Shown: piece by piece, positions 21,946-34,349 of the stretch
Layout: the number at the start of each line of letters is the position of its first letter
Position numbering within the stretch: the first letter of the stretch is position 1
Source of the DNA: Rhyzopertha dominica
Lineage: Eukaryota > Arthropoda > Insecta > Coleoptera > Bostrichidae
Length of the DNA stretch: 64,000 bases
Reading direction: 5' to 3'
NCBI GenBank assembly: GCA_025024175.1
Contig: QCXZ01000053.1
Span: forward strand, 13,206,001-13,270,000
Notes under the pieces: model-generated
Seen by the model: the letters and a program-made list of their open reading frames with translations, nothing else
Databases searched by the model: none
What the model was told of the DNA's origin: nothing
Position numbers and translations under genes: made by a program

Positions 21946-24075
21946 ATTCTTGTTACATGACAATCGAGTTTTATCACGTTCGTCGAAATAATCCGGTTGG
22001 CAGAAAGAGGCGAATTATCTCAGGGCTTTATGAGAAAAGCACCCTTTTTGAAAATTCCAGGTAATTGGGGAGGTATTACCGTTGTCACTTTAATTCTATG
22101 TAAATTAATAAGCTATTCTTTAAGATGTTCGGTGTCACTTTAGTCGTTAGACGGGAGGAGGTGTTCTGGCTTCGTTATGTCGAAGTTACCTTATTATTTA
22201 TTATTCCAATTATGAACATCAACATGAAACCGGTCACAATGCATTTTTTATAATATCTCATTTCTAGCGAAGGTACCTTTCTACACTACTCCAATATTTC
22301 GTGAAGCCATTGAAATCTGTAAACACGCTAACAACCTGAATCGCTGAGATAGCTCTCCAGATTATTTATCCAGTTCTGCCATAAGGCAGTCTATAATACT
22401 TTATTTTTTTCCCAATCAAAGTTTTATGCTTTCGTTGTTTTGTTCCCATTTATATCTGGAGTTAACAATAACACAAGAAATGCCTGTTATGTATTTAATT
22501 TTAGTGTCCTGACGATGGGCCGATTATGGCTCGAAATATGTACAGTTAAAAAATCCATTGCTTAATTTCCCCCAAATACTTGCCGTTTTCCCAAGAAATT
22601 ATTTATATTTTTACTAATATCACGAGGACTGTTTGTCTTAGAAAAAATGTGTAGAGATAAAAAATGCTCAAAACCTGATTACTAATCATATAGTATAAGA
22701 AATAAAAACGTAAATGTCATTTTGACAATTGGATGTGGAAGTATTGCTTCAATTTGCGGCGGTTTTTTTTTAATGAAATGTACATAATCGTACTGCAACC
22801 ACATCAAACGCATCCTTCCTAAAAAGTCAAGTAAATGGCAAGAAATATCATGTAGCATGAAAAATAATACTCTCTTACAGATAAAATACACTTATTTTTA
22901 TAAGATTTTGCCAGCTAGTGGTATTTCATATTCGGCAAGAGATTTTGTATTTTGTCATTTATATATAAATCCAGGCTCTCGCCATCCGAATGTAAAACAA
23001 ACGTTCCCTACCAAAACAACGGGTCTTTGCTTATCCCCAAGTTGATGTTTATGTGAATTTCAATGTCGCCGCTCCACAACCTTGCCCAAAGTTGCTCCCT
23101 AATTTGGAGGGACGATTCGGTGGCATTGAGGCTAAGGCTTTTAGGCACATTTGCATATGACATCGTTTTGTTGTATTTTGCCGAGTGGTCGATGGTGATG
23201 ACGGAATAGATGTTTAGTTGAANACATCAATAAACTAATTGACATACGTACTGTAATATAGGGAGAGTATTAGTAGCTTCTTGGCGTAATTAAATAAATT
23301 AAATACAATGTATATTAAATACGAAAGTCGACCATTCTTACTCTAAGTGTAGGTACCTTAGTTAATGTAATAAAATAAGCTTGGAAATAATGCCTTTTTC
23401 CCAGGCTTTAATTATATTTTATCCACAATCACTTACACCTACATTAACATCTATATTTATAAACGATTCGTTATTTCTGTTTCTGTCGAAGTTCTTGTTA
23501 AATCTGCAATGTCTCTTCTTGCTAGGAGTGACTAGTACCAGCAAAACCTTCGATTTTCCTTGCAATGTTCTTTCTTCTATAGCGAGCTTCTCCACCCACC
23601 ATGCCGTTACACTGTTGTGAGGTCATCACCTTTATTAGCTAGTTGTTGAGGTCCGCCTCATACAACGGCCGCTCTAAGCTTCTGCATTTGCCAGATTAAA
23701 AAATGAAGCAACTCTTGAAGAGACTTTCGACAGTTTAGTGTATCATAAAAAGAATTTGTCGTTAGATAAATACTTTTAAATTACTTTTTTCTTCTATTAT
23801 TGTGAATTTTCGTGAAATGCCCGTCTTGGTAACTGGTATCGAAACAAGCAGATATGCGCCCCTGTCGCAGCAACGACAGGCACTAGACACTCCCATTATT
23901 AATGCAACCTAAAATATTTCAAAATTTATTTGTCTATAATACATATATTATCGACACACTCTTCAGGTAGGCAGTGAGTTTACTATATTTTCCAATGTCT
24001 ATGTTTCTATAAACCTTTATTGCAGCCTTCAGCATGAAGTACTTCGACCATATGAATGAAACTGTATATTTCTTC
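21946..24075. other. No gene recognised; one Penelope-like motif near 22510
   Basis: CCTGACGATGGGCCGATTAT then GGCTCGAAATATGTACAG (22509-22546) has a 5-bp hairpin (GGGCC/GGCTC) between CTGACGA and GAAA and resembles the dispersed Penelope-type motif. On the minus strand an open stretch at about 23620-23440 (VTAWWVEKLAIEERTLQGK...) has coding-like composition but no recognised family. One N lies near 23223. Confidence 0.4.
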
Positions 24076-24077
24076 AA

Positions 24078-24480
24078 ATTGATTGATTGATTGATTAAAC
24101 CAGCGTAAGGTCAGCATTTCTGCCACTCCCGGATATACCGCCGGACCGGCCGTCAATGCTGGGTTAGAGGGGTACATGCTGATTGCTAGTAGTGCGACTA
24201 CCTAGCGCATGTTAAGAATTATCGCGTGTGGAACAGGTCAGGGTAGCTGTTTTTGATCTATTTCTAGATGTGCTGGTTTTACTGCGTTTTTGGCATAGTA
24301 CGCCTATCTGCTAAAGGGCATTTTTACCGATATGCTTTTCAAGAGGTCTGGCCATCTAGGGCGTTTCTTTACTTGTTTTGGTCCTAAAATGCTCTCGTTT
24401 TTCCGTGCTATTCCCGGAATGTCGAAGTTAGTTATATCGGAAGAGAAATAATACAAAGAAGGGCGTTAGTTATGCACATG
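24078..24480 (-). mobile_element. Probable non-LTR retrotransposon 3' end with tetranucleotide tail
   Basis: On the minus strand, non-coding, GC-richer sequence (about 24480-24110) ends in GACCTTACGCTGGTTTAATC followed by an (ATCA)n run at 24097-24078. Short tandem tails directly after a unique 3' region are usual for several insect LINE clades. No reverse transcriptase coding sequence is recognisable upstream, so this is a 5'-truncated copy at most. Confidence 0.45.
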
Positions 24481-24484
24481 CACC

Positions 24485-27400
24485 ATGCGTAGAAATTATT
24501 ACGTTAGTATGTTAGTCAATTATTTTTTTACTGTCTTATCTTATTTTAGTTCCTGTTGTAGGTTGTTGGTTAAGTTCCCATATGTTGTACAAGTATACAA
24601 GTGCGCAGGTAGGCAAGCACTCACCGCGCTAAGCACTTATCCCCGCCTTATAACCGTGCAATACTCACTGAGTATATATCTTAGTTGTATATTAATTACA
24701 CACACACAATTGTAGTAAAGCTCGGAGAGCCGTTCGAATACACGTCTGTCTCCGACCAAGACCCAAACCGAACTCGAAATTGTATACTTCTTCAAATTAA
24801 AAAAATATGATAACCGTATTTCCTCGTTTTTGGTAGGTAGATACACCATTCGTTAAATTCAGACAATACCTTTTCATAACGTTCCTTGGACTTCGCAGGC
24901 TGCTTCCTTCAGGATTATCCCAGGAACACTTTTTCCATTTCTCACCAACGTCACAAATTTTTGCAAATGGAGTCGATAAACAATCGAAAATAAATAGCAA
25001 CAATTCAACGCGTTCCGATATTTCTTTAGTCAATTTCTATGATTTTTGGGGTGGCAGCTGCTGTCACAGCGAAATGCCACATCATTTTTTGACGAAATCA
25101 GATAAAACTCCTGCGATTTTTGTTCTAAATGCCTGTGATTATGGATAAAACGTTGTATTGCACTCGTGTTTCAGTCGCATTTTATCCACTTAAGAAAATT
25201 AAACGCTCGTGATTCGCTTTCGCGTGTAAACATTTTTCAATGGAATCCACCCTCATTCTTAGCTAAAAGTTGCCGAGAACACAAGTTGCCAAATAGAAGC
25301 TTCTAAAGTAAAATACGTCTTACCTTACAAAATAGAGAAGTAAATTGTCAAATCCGTCGTAAGGCAATAAATTATCAGGAAAAGGAACTGCGAAATCAGA
25401 GATTCCATTGGATGAAGCATAACGAAAATGCTCTTTAATTATAAATCCCAAACTAATGCCTGGTTGGCCAACTGCTTAATGTGAAGCTAACTTCATTAGT
25501 CGATTAGATCTAGTTAAATAAGTTATTTAATTTTATGTATTTAATGCTTTAGTAGGAGCGAGTAGCTGAACAGGTCCGATGCGCCTGAGCTTTTGGTAGC
25601 TGCGATGCTGTTGCTTCCTATCAGTAATGAGTAATCGCAAAAAGTAATAGATCTATTGCTATAGTAATAGCACTGGCAACCATGCACCTCCTGGACAAAA
25701 TCCTGCAGCTCGGGTAGCGTACATCACTTATACAGAGGATCTCGAATGTTATTGGTTGATTCAAGGTCAAATATGTCCTGTCGCATTTGTTCCGCACTGT
25801 CAATGACGAACGCACTCTGGCGGCAACATCAGACTTACGTCATGATGGTCAACGGGCAGCAATCATAGAGGTAATAAACATAAAGCACAAATCGTCGAAT
25901 GATTATGTGTAGATTTACTATTCACATTTAATGCGTAACTACGCAAGAAATAAACCAAGGGGCATCTTGTATATCGAACAATAGGAGCTATTCATTTATT
26001 TATTCCACGCACACGGTGTGTTTCAAATAAAAGTAAGAAAATAACTTTTTTAAGTATCTAATTCATCTTTTATTTGATGTTTTACTAAAAGTGAACCCAT
26101 GACAATTTACTGCAGCCTCAATGTTTTTGTGTCAAAGGCAGGCTTAGGCAGCATACGTACTCAGATACAACGTATTATCCCCAATTACGCCATTGGTTTT
26201 TGCGTCACAACATCCAATCAAGCAACCTGAGCTTCCAGAAAAAGCTCGTTCCGCCGCGTAGTGTGTCCTGTAATACCGGGGAACACGTTTTCCAACTTTT
26301 TTCAGCTCCTCTTCCGGAACTCAGGGCACGAATTGAAATTCACCGGAGACCAAGCTTTGGAATTAAACAACCTAGTCACGATTGTCATTTTAGACTGTGA
26401 CAACAATTATTGAGCAAAAGTACTCCTTTCTCTGGCTTCGCTTGCGTTCTCTAAACACTGCTCGTGTTGGCTTCGTTCAATTATCCTAAAACTGGAGCTT
26501 TTTCGGTTAATTAGCGATTTGAGCACCCGAGAAGGAGTAAGAGAAAATAAGAACTGCGTTGTTTAACATGTCTTAAGACATGTCGAAAAAGGAAAATAAG
26601 TAGAACTAGCGAATACATTGATTAGACATTGATGACTTAAATAAAAGGCTGAGGCTTACCTGGAATCTGATTTCATCATATAAATACAATCAATAAAGAC
26701 AATCTTTAAATACAACACACTTTATAGAAACAGACAATCAAACCACAAATGATTATACTCGTACCCTTGTGCAGACCATAAATTTCAAGAAAACCGTTTT
26801 TGTGGTATAATTTATTTAATTATATATAACAACAAGCACATGTTTGTACTTATATTTTTACACTCTATATAATTGGTTACTCACAATAAAGGCGTAAGGA
26901 CAACTGTGATGATAGGATATTTAATTGCGTTAAATCAGCGTGGCACACACACCTTAATATCATCAAACTCGCATATTTAGACAGTTAAAAACACATGTAG
27001 ATACACAAATTTTTGGGTTAGTTAAATTGTTTGGGCAACAAGCAAATATTGCAATACGTACTAAATTATGTTAGTCATATACCTTCGGTTTCGTATAGAA
27101 ACATTAATCTCATGCTAAAAAAACTAAGCTTAAGTCAAACATATTCTTGAATACTTTACTTCTTGCTTTTGGTAGTATTTCTAATTGTCTCGCGGAAACT
27201 TTCTGTACGAGTTATCCATTCGGAAACAGAAAATCAATAGCATTCATGACAGTTCTCAACATAACTAAAGTATTTTGGGGTGCCTCTCAATCATGCAATT
27301 ATTGTAAGTGGAAGTGTAATTTGATTTGCTTATCACCTATTAGGACCACAATTTAGTGGAACCTTAGTCAAAATGTGGTTCGATTTTTTAACTTGCGGTA

Positions 27401-28185
27401 AAACAGATATTTCTTGCAGTGAAACAGACACATCAATATCTTACATACATTAATTCGTAATTAAGTCGCACACACAGGTACCTCACCTAGTTGCAATAAA
27501 GAAATCTAGAAGTTCGTTCTTTTTCAATTAGTGATGAGATATGTTGTAAGCTGAAGTTTTAATAAATACATAAATGAATTAAACAAATGCAGAAGGTACT
27601 AGGTATACAATCATTGGACAAATTGCATATAAAAGAATAACAGAATTAGCCACTAAGTAAAGTTCAGACACGTTCAAAATGAATACAGTTATAGTCTGTG
27701 TTAAAGTATTTTCGTGCAAAGCGCCAACATTCTATGTACTTGCGCGCATGTGCTTCTTTAACTTCAACAGTGACTAGCACCTGCAGCTTCTGCGATCATT
27801 CCTTTCACAACCGCTAACCGCTTTAGTGGCAACAAACACCATTTTGTACAAGCTGTCATCAATCGTTCTGTGTGTCAGCGTGAATCATACTTTGAACTGC
27901 CAATTTCTTAAATACATTCCACTCAATCAAAAAGAGTTTTTGATTTACCCACGTCTCTTCAGTATGTAATGAACGTGTTCAGGGTCCCTGAACTAAAGCA
28001 CTTAGACAACGTGTATACTTAAACTAAATTCTCTAATCAAAACGTTTGGTTTGTAATTTAAAGTATAAAGTCAAAAAGTTAGTCGCGACTCTGTTATCAA
28101 CAGTTTGATGCTGATGTGCTTTGTAGAAGGCTTCTCAAGACAACCTGGATCTTAAATGTTAACCGTGCTGTCATAAATAGGGCCT
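24485..28185. other. No gene recognised
   Basis: Mostly A+T-rich sequence. Short open frames (24797-25033, 26200-26400, 27147-27356) have no family resemblance. The CAAATAAAAG/CTTTTATTTG pair at 26034-26083 is too short to call. Confidence 0.45.
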
Positions 28186-28189
28186 GAAA

Positions 28190-28885
28190 ACGGTATCAAA
28201 TTTATACTATTGTTAGAGGACAACTTTGCCTGCGTCGTGAAAGGGCATCTTCTGAGCGAGAAGACCGTTTCATACGGCTTCGGGTTACCAGAAACCGCAG
28301 AACTACTGTATCAGTGCTCCAAACTCATGGTAGCAACCACAGCAACGAGAGTATACGTAATAGACTTCGCAAAGGTCGTTTAGGATAACCAAACCAGCTT
28401 GAGTGCCTCCTTTAACGCCTGAGCATCGCAGAACACGACGGTTGTGTGGAGTGGAGCAACATTTTGTTTACTGACGAATCCAGACTCTGCTTGAACCACG
28501 TTGAAAAAAGCTTACGGGTTAGCAGACGTCAAGGGGAACTTTATATAGCCTCTACTGTAGAGGAAAGGGTTCCTTTTGGAGGAGAGTCGAATATGATTAT
28601 TTTCAGTGTAATAACTTTAAATGGGCACACGCAACTGGTGGTATTTCATGAGGGGGTCTGTGACATCTAGCAGATCGATGAAGGTTTAGAACCATATGTG
28701 AAAGTTTAGAACCGTTTCCGATGCATGGATCCAGAATTTTTAGTACGGCCTGATAATGCCCAGAAACTCAGACATCTGGGACCAACTTGAACAACGATTA
28801 CAGGTACGCCAGGATCTTCAACAGGTTGAAGAAATATTTTTCGAAGAAAGGGAGCAGCTGGATGGTATCGTCACTATAAATTTAA
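28190..28885 (+). pseudogene. Tc1-like transposase relic
   Basis: Frames follow the order of a Tc1 transposase. RRERASSEREDRFIRLR (about 28236-28285) leads to the second DNA-binding helix region (TVSVLQTHGSNHSNESIRNR, about 28310-28370). Next come WSNILFTDESRLCL with the first catalytic Asp (28449-28490), RQGELY, EERVPFGGESNMIIF (28560-28602), ITLNGHTQLVV, and finally WDQLEQRLQVRQDLQQ (28780-28830). The segment with the second Asp is reduced to a garbled QDNA-like remnant near 28750, and the SPDLNPIE-type segment is deleted. Several stops interrupt it. It is unrelated in sequence to the intact element at 1.9 kb. Confidence 0.8.
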
Positions 28886-29417
28886 CGTCCTGCTACTACT
28901 TAGAGGTCATACTAGCTGTATATTTTTCTACTACGTTTAACGTTTCTAATAATACGACAAAACGCTTCAACGCACATTCTAGCGTGCTTAGAATATTTCC
29001 CACTTCATTTATGAAGAAAAGGCACTTTGGTTCTGCACTTTGTCCATCTGATCTCTGATGCCTGTCACACTCATAGCTCAAGAACGCCTCAACGGATCGG
29101 GCTCTTTGATAGCTCGTGGGATAGGTCTTGGCCGATATACTTACGGATAAACTGTGTTTGTTATTTTGCTTTTTATAAGAAACGTACCTTCTGTATTGTG
29201 CTGTATCTGGACGATGCAAGGAAGTCTATTTCATCGTATCTTTTCCTTTAAACAATACGACCAAGACAATTTTGTACAAGATTGTTAGACAATAGCCTCA
29301 AATAAATAAGCAAGAATTGTAACTGTGTAATAACCTTGATTATATTTTGATTTTTACATCAAAAAACTACAGTGGTGTTTAAATTACTTATACGGCTATT
29401 AAGCCGGCGTTTCGATC

Positions 29418-29620
29418 AGTATGTAATCTTCTTCAGGGCACAATAAAGGAACACCATGTCAAAATACATTATATTTCGAACTTAATTAGATGAGACAAAA
29501 TCTTCACAAGCCTTCACAAGGTGTGCATGCATCTCCGTACTGCTTTGGTTATTCGAAATATATCTACTGTATTTTGACATGGTGCTCCTTTATTCCGCCT
29601 TGAAGAAGATACATACAATC
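29418..29620. repeat. 203-bp inverted repeat with Penelope-like ends
   Basis: GTATGTAATCTTCTTCAGGG (29420) and, in reverse complement from 29618, GTATGTATCTTCTTCAAGGC begin arms of about 60 bp. Both arms include ATAAAGGARCACCATGTCAA and ATATTTCGAA. On the minus strand the left arm reads CCCTGAAGAAGATTACATAC then GATCGAAACGCCGGC, the CTGAAGA...CGAAAC pattern seen near the Penelope-like relic. The right arm abuts the broken end of the mariner relic. Confidence 0.6.
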
Positions 29621-30603
29621 GTAAAAATATTTTTTAACTTTTTCTCAAAATGAGCTAAAATTGCCTCATTTACCTCATTGTCGTCGGAAAATTTTCTTCC
29701 TCTTAATCCTTTTTTTTAAATTGGGGAACAAATAAAAATCGCCTGAGGCCAGATCTGGACTGTAAGGTGGGTGTACTAGTGATTCGAAGCCATGCGTGTG
29801 CAGAGCAGCCATTGCAACTCTGCTCTTGTGAACCGGCGCGTTGTCTTGCAAGAGCAATACACCCTTGGTCAATTTTCTTTGACGTTTTTCCTTGATGGCC
29901 TTCTTTAATTTTTATAATATCGTTTCGTAGTATTCTCCGGTTATGTTCCTTCTCTTTTCTTGGTAATGAATCAGTATTATCCCCTCACAATTCCAAAAAA
30001 AAAAACAGTAGCCATCAACTTTCCAGCCGACTCAAACACTTTGAATTTCTTTGGCGGTGGTGCCCCCTTTTTATGCCATTGCATGGACTATTGTTTGGAC
30101 TCAGGCTCAAAGTCACGAACCCACATTTCATCTCCGGTATCAATCCGCTCCAAAATCTGCGCAGGTTCGTCTCCGCACAACTCCAAAAATTGTTTTGACG
30201 CATCGACGCGCTGCTGTTTCTGAAGCGGCGTGAGCATTATGGGTACCCATCTTACACTGAATTTTGTCATACCCAGGTGGTCATGCAGGATTCGCAAAAT
30301 GGTGGTATATGATACTCCAACTAATGCAGATAACTGTTTTTTCTTCAAACGGGTGTCCTCCAGTACAAATTTTTCCACTTTTTCAACGATCTCTAATGTG
30401 GTGACCTCAACTGGCCTTCCTGAGCGGTGGTCGTTTTCAATCGACTCCCGACCATGTTTAAAAAGACCATGCCAGTTGTAAATCATTGATTTACTAGGGC
30501 ACTGTTTCTCATAAACGGTTCCTATTTCATTCAAAATGGTCTGAGCGTTCTTTCCTTGCTTGTTAACGAATTTTATCAAAGCACGGTATTCAATTTTCTC
30601 CAT
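29620..30603 (-). pseudogene. mariner-family (DD34D) transposase, near full length but broken
   Basis: The frame starts MEKIEYRALIKFVNKQGKNA at 30603. The first helix-turn-helix ends near SKSMIYNWHGLFKHGRESIE, and RSGRPVEVT marks the hinge. LVGVSYTTILRILHDHLGM is the second helix-turn-helix. The catalytic residues are TGDEMW (first Asp, about 30120), LLQDNAPVHKS (second Asp) and PPYSPDLASGDFYLF (third Asp), with 34 residues between the last two. A TAG at 30090-30088 follows EPESKQ. A T-run near 29996-30005 and further indels break the middle, and a stop lies in the linker near 29915. FSDDNEVNEAILAHFE-like codons mark the start of the C-terminal end, which is then cut by the repeat at 29418-29620. 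Confidence 0.85.
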
Positions 30604-30806
30604 AATTTCAGTTTTCTTCCGGATCGACTTGTTTAGCAGGCAAGTGCTCGTAACCATAGAAAAAGTTAGATAGAAGTGAATCTATCGTTGTCTTCATTTG
30701 TTCAAAGTTGGTGGCGCCATCTCGTGGTCGCCATATGAACTAACTGCGAACCCGCGCGATTTGAATGCTGCCCCCTAATCCTTTGATTTTTATTATATTA
30801 TTTTCC

Positions 30807-30892
30807 GTATTCTTTGTAAATATTCACAACAATAGTTCCTAACATGATTAATGTTAGAAACTACTGTTTGTGAATATTTACAAAGAACATAC
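30807..30892. ncRNA. 86-nt near-perfect hairpin, small-RNA precursor-like
   Basis: TTCTTTGTAAATATTCACAA (30810-30829) pairs perfectly with TTGTGAATATTTACAAAGAA (30868-30887). After three small mismatches or bulges, CTAACAT pairs with ATGTTAG around a GATTA loop. About 39 of 41 positions pair. The size and shape fit a microRNA-like or MITE-derived hairpin. Both arms contain TGTAAATA, a forkhead-type binding word. Expression is unknown and the fold is equally compatible with a small palindromic MITE. Confidence 0.4.
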
Positions 30893-30894
30893 TT

Positions 30895-32335
30895 ATGTAC
30901 AGGGTATGAGAATGAAAGACAAATTGTACTATAACAAATACTTTATCAAATAAAATAACAACATAATAACAACCATAGACATGTTTTAGAACCAATATTT
31001 ACTACAATCTAAGAAAAACTACTCATATGCAATAAAAACTCTTACACCAGTTGCTGCATTAGCAACAGTGTCTATTTACATACAGAATAATATCAANGTT
31101 TGTGCAAAACACTTTGGTTATATATCATACAATTTACACCAACAATATAATANTTAATAAGATTACTTGTGAATGACTCTAAAATCATATAACAGGTATC
31201 GTGAATTTTTAAGACAGAATGCACAATCTCTCTACCTGCAAAATGTGTACATCACATTTCCACAAAGTAATTTACAATTACACAACAATAATTTTGCAGC
31301 GGTGGGTAAGATTTTTAACACTTACATAACATAACATATTAATTATTGATAATAACTAAGGCTCAATTTCTCAGTTTAAGTCAAACACAAATCTATAGTG
31401 GATTTGAACTTTGCTATGTACTTATGAATGTATACAATTTCCACAAGGAATGTCGTAAACTAAAAAGGTTCCTTTACATTAGCCATAATATTTTCAGTGA
31501 CCATCATATTATATAATATTATGAGACGGATATAAAAAAAAATAGTAACATATAGCTTAAGACGGACTTAGCGGCAGCAACTAATTTAAAAATAAGGCTT
31601 CACAAAAATGTATATGTTCTATAAAGTTTACAATTTAATGCATTATCCATAACATTAATTAAAGTATTATTCAGATTATCTAAATTTAGTTGGAAGTAAA
31701 TGAAATGTTTTATTTTTTAGAGGACCCACTTAATTATAGTGGTAAAGCATAAAAGTAGTGTTAATTTGCATGTTATGTATATAAACTTCAACAATTACAA
31801 ATAAAAAAAATAAGTATTTATGGCAAGTCCGTAGCAGCTAATATAACGTTTATTTAATACATGAATTTCCGTCGCAATGGATCTTGATTATCGACTTCAC
31901 TCCCAAATACAATTATGAGATACGCATAAGTATGATATCTTACGAAAGCTGGGTTTTTATTTATTGCTTCAGAAAGTTTCGAAATGAAACTGCACTGACT
32001 TCGTCTGGTGGCTAACACCCTCTACTTTCTTTTAGTCCTACCTTTCCAAGCAATGCGGGATATTTAGATCCTGTAACAAAAAGAAAAACATAAATAAAAG
32101 TACTTCTGTTGTTACAGAACATCTCACGTTTTGTTGGAGAGTCCCCTCTTGAACAAGTCACCCTCTTCCAAAAGATCAACGCTAATGCCTCCTCTCTGTA
32201 TTTGTCTTCTCGGGCTGCTCGACTCCAAATCAATAGACGTTTTTTCTCCTTCTATTAATAAGCTTGTATAGAAACAATATTATCTTTCTTAACAATTCAT
32301 ATTACCAGAAAATAAAGAAGAGCGACTTGAACTTA
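30895..32335. other. No gene confirmed; possible minus-strand exons near 32.0-32.25 kb
   Basis: Mostly A+T-rich with N bases near 31097 and 31153. On the minus strand, after an AG at about 32253, two overlapping frames stay open to about 32120 (one includes SIDLESSSPRRQ, the other IWSRAAREDKYREE). TTACAG|GATCTAAA at about 32075 resembles an acceptor. These could be further exons of the THAP-like gene at 32.3-32.5 kb, but the phases do not join cleanly. Confidence 0.35.
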
Positions 32336-32340
32336 TTCAA

Positions 32341-32544
32341 TTATTCATAATGGTTCTCCAATGAAGACATCCGTCTAACTGTTTTTTGGATTGAGGAAAC
32401 GAAATATGGGCTTTTGTTTCGACATCCTGGCACTGAACAAACACCGCAATGTGTACTCATTTTCTGATAATCTACTGAAATCAATCACATTTAGGTTACG
32501 ATTAATTAATCACAGATTTGCTTACCTCTAATAGAGATCGGCAT
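32341..32544 (-). pseudogene. THAP-domain N-terminus, two exons, frameshifted
   Basis: On the minus strand ATG at 32544 starts MPISIR. A 51-bp intron (32525-32475, GTAAGC...TTTCAG) follows, and the join gives VDYQKMSTHCGVCSVPGCRN (to about 32415). CSVPGC plus CRNK is the start of a THAP zinc finger (CxxxxC). The expected next part, SFPQSKKQLDG...HW, is present one base out of frame at about 32405-32355, so the domain is broken or was misread. In the first frame a TAA ends the protein at 32343-32341. The CxH half of the finger was not found. It could be a transposon-derived THAP gene or a decayed host gene. Confidence 0.45.
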
Positions 32545-33539
32545 TTTACAATCCAAATATCACCTCTAATTCACTGGTTGCTGCCAATAACTATAATTAA
32601 ACACTTAAGATTGAAACTTAACACTAAAAATTGTCCAAAAACCCGTGATACTGAAGTAAACGAGCACAAATTCAAATCATCTAACCATTAATATGCAGTC
32701 AAGCGTCAGTTCTTTGCTGTCACTGCGTTGTCAAAGCAGTCATTTCTATCGATAATATCAGTAACTGCATAATGTAAACCAGTTGTACTAGCGACACCTA
32801 CCGACCGCCATATGAACAAAATCAGCAAAATTTAAACCTGGCGCCATAAAGTTTGGACCGAAAACGCCGACCCAGTTTCCTAGCCCTGCTCGTAACCTAA
32901 TGACGCGATAGGGCTGAAACTTAATTTATATACTAGTGATGAGTCCCCACTTAGTTTGACACTAAGCGAGCGCCCCTATCTCCACTCTATCCCCTCCATT
33001 CCACGAATTTTTGGACCTCCTCTCGTACATAGTTTAAACACCACTGGTGTTTTTTATCTCAAAATCCAAATCAAATCAAGGCTATTATTACACAATTATA
33101 TTGACCACTAGCCAGAAAGGTCGCAAGAGCTGTAATAATTAATGATAGCCGTTAAAAACTATATACATTTAAAGAAACTGGATCCAAATGCACCTATCGC
33201 CGTGGACGTAAGACATTGGACTATAGCGGTGACCTACCTAGCTTAAACCATAAGAATACTAGTACTAACGTCAAGAACTAAAGAAGCGTAAGTACAAATG
33301 CAAAGTCATCTCCAATTTCCTGAGGTGAAGAAAACATACCATTGTTACAGATACTGTTAGCATGAATTTCAATACTACTGTTCTCTTATGTTGATTGTTC
33401 CTACAAAATTGTATTGTGTTCTTTGATATGCTCCTTTTAATACTGGTACCAATTCTAATCATAAGTAATTTCTTCATTTGCACGTCTGAATAATTAGCTA
33501 ACTTGACGCTATACAATCCTCACTTTTACCTCTTTCCGT

Positions 33540-33800
33540 ATCAAAACAAGCATCCTTTGCGGCGGTCCCGCGGCGCCCTTAACGTTACAACTTTTTTCCG
33601 CGCAATTAGAGCCTCGAGCACCTGTCTATCGATTCCGGACGAAGAAAAACACCTGCGGCCGCCCCGTGCAATCGATTTCGATGACCGTAATCCCGGGATC
33701 CCCCTTCACTGAGCGACGTGTCCGGCGAGCCGTCGCTTTTTCGGCGTCGGCAAAAAGACGATTCGATACCATGGCCGATTCTGACCCACAGCTGCACTTG
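33540..33800. promoter_or_regulatory. GC- and CpG-rich island of unknown role
   Basis: About 260 bp of clearly GC- and CpG-rich sequence (for example GCGGTCCCGCGGCGCCC near 33560 and GCGGCCGCCCCG near 33655) lies in A+T-rich surroundings. No coding frame of a known family was found. A 12-codon frame with a good start context (ACCATGGCC at 33768) ends at TAA 33808. It could be a promoter or 5' non-coding exon, possibly of the Beat gene downstream, or a conserved regulatory block. Confidence 0.35.
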
Positions 33801-34349
33801 AAAGTTTAACAACAGGCGTTTTTGTTTGCTGCGAACAATGTATGTCCTCCAGTGAATTATATCGATAGGTCCTTGTTGTAATCGGGGGAACTAAAAGCAT
33901 GTAGAGCAAGAGAAGAACTTATAAGTGTTTTGATTCTTCGTTATTAATGTGTAATTTTTATCGTGCTCCTCAGCTTACAACACAAAATTATTTCTAGAAC
34001 TGTCAAAGGCAGCTACAGGAAATAAAAAAAAACGTTATATTGATACCAGTAAGACATTCAGTACTAGTCTATATGCTCAAAATGCATTCTTTAGCAAAAG
34101 ACTAAGAACAGACACAGAACTGAGTTTGTTACTGCGAAAATAAATCTAAAAGTATTTGGTTAATGGTTAACACTGAATACAAGAATGCTTTAAACGAGCG
34201 CGACTTAAAGTGCTGTAAATTGCTTAACTATTTGACAGCACGCGCCGACTTCATATTTTTGGAAATGTCCAAATTGCTGATGATACTAATACACTACCCT
34301 GTACCATTCTGCTTTTGATCATAAATCTGTTCCGAGGAATATGCTTAGC

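Noticed and set aside
22509..22546. CTGACGATGGGCC...GGCTCGAAA as a working hammerhead ribozyme
   Set aside because: The closing base pair of stem II and stems I and III are missing. It fits better as a decayed Penelope-type motif.
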